Source of the DNA: Clostridium sp. C2-6-12
GTDB lineage: Bacteria > Bacillota > Clostridia > Clostridiales > Clostridiaceae
Length of the DNA: 64,000 bases
Assembly: GCF_009928485.1 (NCBI RefSeq)
Contig: NZ_JAABNP010000031.1
Coordinates: forward strand, 1-64,000
Direction: 5' to 3'
In this document: positions 62,157 to 64,000 of the stretch, piece by piece
Layout: each line of letters begins with the position of its first letter
Numbering within the stretch: the first letter of the stretch is position 1
Notes under the pieces: model-generated
What the model saw: only the letters and a program-made list of their open reading frames with translations
Told to the model about the DNA's origin: nothing
Database searches by the model: none
Program-made: the position numbers and the translations under genes

Positions 62157-62290
62157 TTGACAACTTTACACTGAAATGATATTTTTTATTTAGAGGTTAT
62201 ACAACTGACGGAAGTGGAATTAACCACAGGAAGTATAACAATTTATAAGCCGACCGTCTGGGCAAAAGTCCAGATGGTGGGCTTTTTATT
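62157..62290 (+). promoter_or_regulatory. ZTP (pfl) riboswitch with promoter
   Basis: Promoter TTGACA (62157-62162), 17 bases, TATTTT (62180-62185). The aptamer shows GGAAGTGGAATTAACCAC and the hallmark GCCGACCGTCTGGGC (62249-62263). The 3' half of the second stem (CCAGATGGTGGGC) followed by TTTTT forms the terminator, so ZTP/ZMP binding should allow transcription. It precedes an AICAR formyltransferase gene, the classic target. Confidence 0.93.
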
Positions 62291-62315
62291 GTTAGAAAAG
62301 GAGTGTAACAATTTT

Positions 62316-63503
62316 ATGAAGGAATTAAAATTAAAGTATGGGTGCAATCCTAATCAAAAACCAGCTAAAGTTTTCGTTAGTGAGGGTGAACTTCCTATAG
62401 AAATAATCAATGGTAGTGCTGGTTATATTAATTTATTAGATGCATTTAACAGCTGGCAGCTAGTAAAAGAATTAAAGGCAGCAACAGGAATTGCAGCAGC
62501 AGCTTCCTTCAAACATGTTAGTCCTGCGGGAGCAGCTGTAGCAGTTCAATTAACCGATGATTTGAAAAAAGCATACTTTATTGATGAGTTAGGAATTGAC
62601 GATTCAGAGTTATCGGAGATTGCTACAGCTTATGTGAGAGCACGAGGTGCAGATAGGATGTCCTCTTATGGTGATTTTGTAGCTTTGTCAGATATGTGCG
62701 ATGAGCAGACAGCAAAATTATTATTAAAAGAAGTTTCTGATGGAATAATAGCACCTGGATATTCTAAAGAAGCATTAGAGATATTAAGGAATAAACGTAG
62801 GGGCAATTATTTGATAATACAAATTGATCCAAACTATATACCTAAGGAAATAGAAAGAAAAGAGGTATATGGTATAACTTTTGAACAAAAGAGAAACGAT
62901 ACTAAAATATCAGAAGCTTTGTTTACAAATATACCAACTAAAAATAAAACTTTACCTGATAGTGCAAAAAGGGATTTGATTATAGCATTGATTACCTTAA
63001 AATACACCCAATCAAATTCTGTATGTTATGTGAAAGATGGGCAGGCTATTGGCATTGGAGCAGGACAGCAATCAAGAATACATTGCACATGAATTGCAGG
63101 AAATAAAGCTGATGCTTGGTTTTTAAGGCAAAATCCTAAGGTTTTAAATCTTCCTTTTAAGCAAGGAATAAAAAGAGCTGATAGAGATAATGCTATTGAT
63201 GTTTATATTTCAGATGACTATATGGAGGTACTGGCAGATGGCATATGGGAAAATATCTTCATTGAAAAACCAGATTCATTAACCATAGAAGAAAAGAAAG
63301 AGTGGCTAAAGAATTTAAAAGGGGTATCCTTAGGCTCAGATGCTTTTTTCCCATTTGGTGATAATATAGAACGTGCCAATAAAAGTGGAGTAGTTTATAT
63401 AGCTCAAACAGGAGGTTCAATAAGGGATGACAACGTAATTGAAGCCTGTAATAAATATAATATAGTTATGACATTTACAAATACACGATTATTTCATCAT
63501 TAA
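62316..63503 (+). pseudogene. AICAR formyltransferase (PurH-like) with in-frame TGA
   Basis: The complete 396-codon frame of a stand-alone AICAR transformylase: [77 protein letters not shown], then TGA at 63090-63092 in place of the conserved Arg (HCTRLAGNKAD). It resumes with IAGNKADAWFLRQNPKVL and continues to a normal end. Codon 259 mutated from CGA or AGA explains it. Without suppression the product ends at residue 258, before the C-terminal part of the active site. The intact enzyme performs the next-to-last step of purine synthesis. Confidence 0.85.
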
Positions 63504-63650
63504 GATATTTTTTAGCGCAAAATATGACGGTTGTTAATAATTTGTTCATATTCGTATTGACTTTTATAAGCTTGTACTATAACATAAGCATATATGAATG
63601 TAGTATACTATATCCATATATGTATAATTATAGATAGGCGGTGTTAATTT

Positions 63651-64000
63651 ATGTATGGACTTTTAGCTGTATTAGGTGTAATTCTTATTATTTTAGGAAT
63701 AATCGGTATTGTATTTTATGTTATTTATTCAATTGCCTTATATAAAATGGCTGAAAAACAAGGCGTAGAAAATTCGTGGCTTTCCTTTATACCTATAGCT
63801 CAGAACTATATTATTGGAAGATTAATTAAAACTTTAAAGGTTTTTGATTTTGAAATTCCAAGGATTGAAATAGTTCTTCCAGTAGCATCCATTGTGGTTT
63901 TAGTTTTTAGCCAAGTAGATTTTTTAGGTGGGTTACTATCATTAGCTAACTTTATCCTTATGCTATTTGCATTAAATAGACTATATAAACTGTACAAGCC
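63651..64000 (+). CDS. Multi-spanning membrane protein (partial, runs off the window)
   Basis: The first 116 or so codons of a membrane protein: MYGLLAVLGVILIILGIIGI and VFYVIYSIALYKMAEKQGVE, then NSWLSFIPIAQNYIIGRLI, IEIVLPVASIVVLVFS and GGLLSLANFILMLFALNRLY. The block AEKQGVENSWLSFIPIAQ is typical of a widespread family of uncharacterised Firmicute membrane proteins. GGCGG serves the ATG at 63651. No stop is reached by 64000, so length and C-terminus are unknown. Confidence 0.75.
   Translation, partial: MYGLLAVLGVILIILGIIGIVFYVIYSIALYKMAEKQGVENSWLSFIPIAQNYIIGRLIKTLKVFDFEIPRIEIVLPVASIVVLVFSQVDFLGGLLSLANFILMLFALNRLYKLYK

Noticed and set aside
23464-63503. Possible stop-codon reassignment or selenocysteine, because several TGA codons interrupt good frames
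   Set aside because: The expected residue differs each time (Trp in the HD gene, Arg in the AICAR formyltransferase, Gly twice in the GHR remnant), TAG and TAA also interrupt frames, TGA is used as a normal stop, and no SECIS-like hairpin follows. Ordinary nonsense mutation is simpler.

Overview
This window is AT-rich DNA from a nitrogen-fixing, strictly anaerobic Firmicute, most likely a Clostridium sensu stricto (beijerinckii/pasteurianum-like). The evidence is an authentic NifH, clostridial small proteins (DUF2325, YezD, staygreen family), choline-binding-type cell-wall repeats, T-box, adenine and ZTP leaders, Hcp and a sensory [FeFe]-hydrogenase. Strong purine-rich ribosome sites and consensus sigma-A promoters are everywhere.

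Layout. 1-3.6 kb: a NifX-like protein, DUF2325, an alpha/beta hydrolase, and a junction where the tail of a glutathione-transferase-like gene meets a broken M19 dipeptidase. 3.7-23.3 kb is a sulfur island: cysteine synthase, three intact glutathionyl-hydroquinone-reductase-like (GHR) proteins plus two remnants, three M20 hydrolases plus one fragment, a polar amino-acid (cystine-type) ABC importer plus an orphan binding lipoprotein, two GNAT acetyltransferases, YezD under a Cys T-box, an orphan nifH-nifX pair with a nifB scrap, and a transsulfuration gene followed by an internally deleted mccA. Four sites in this island share a short leader RNA (TGAC, a 4-bp covarying hairpin with an AAAA loop, then an overlapping terminator) that I do not recognise. 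It is the best candidate here for an undescribed regulatory system.

23.4-34 kb is a redox/nitrosative-stress region: two nitroreductases, Hcp with two GTAAC-N4-GTTAC operators, flavodoxin, flavin reductase plus siroheme nitrite/sulfite reductase, and hemerythrin. GTGA-N6-TCAC sites recur at three of its promoters. 34-46 kb holds cell-surface, acetyltransferase, methyltransferase and ABC-2 export genes, adenosine deaminase under an adenine riboswitch, tRNA-His and tRNA-Lys, and luxS.

46-55 kb carries a sensory [FeFe]-hydrogenase with a PP2C-type phosphatase, DUF4342-like membrane proteins (one broken), a 41-bp tandem repeat array, an OmpR/histidine kinase pair and an L,D-transpeptidase. 55-64 kb has a DUF2975/HTH pair preceded by a helically phased repeat array, a B12-type radical SAM enzyme, a Phe T-box with pheS and a pheT that lacks the tRNA-binding OB domain, a cell-wall-repeat protein, and a ZTP riboswitch in front of an AICAR formyltransferase carrying an in-frame TGA.

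The genes suggest salvage of sulfur from cysteine conjugates, with uptake, N-acetylation or deacetylation, thiol-dependent reductive cleavage and transsulfuration under sulfur-responsive RNA control. That pathway is inference. The window also holds an unusually large number of decaying genes (about twelve).
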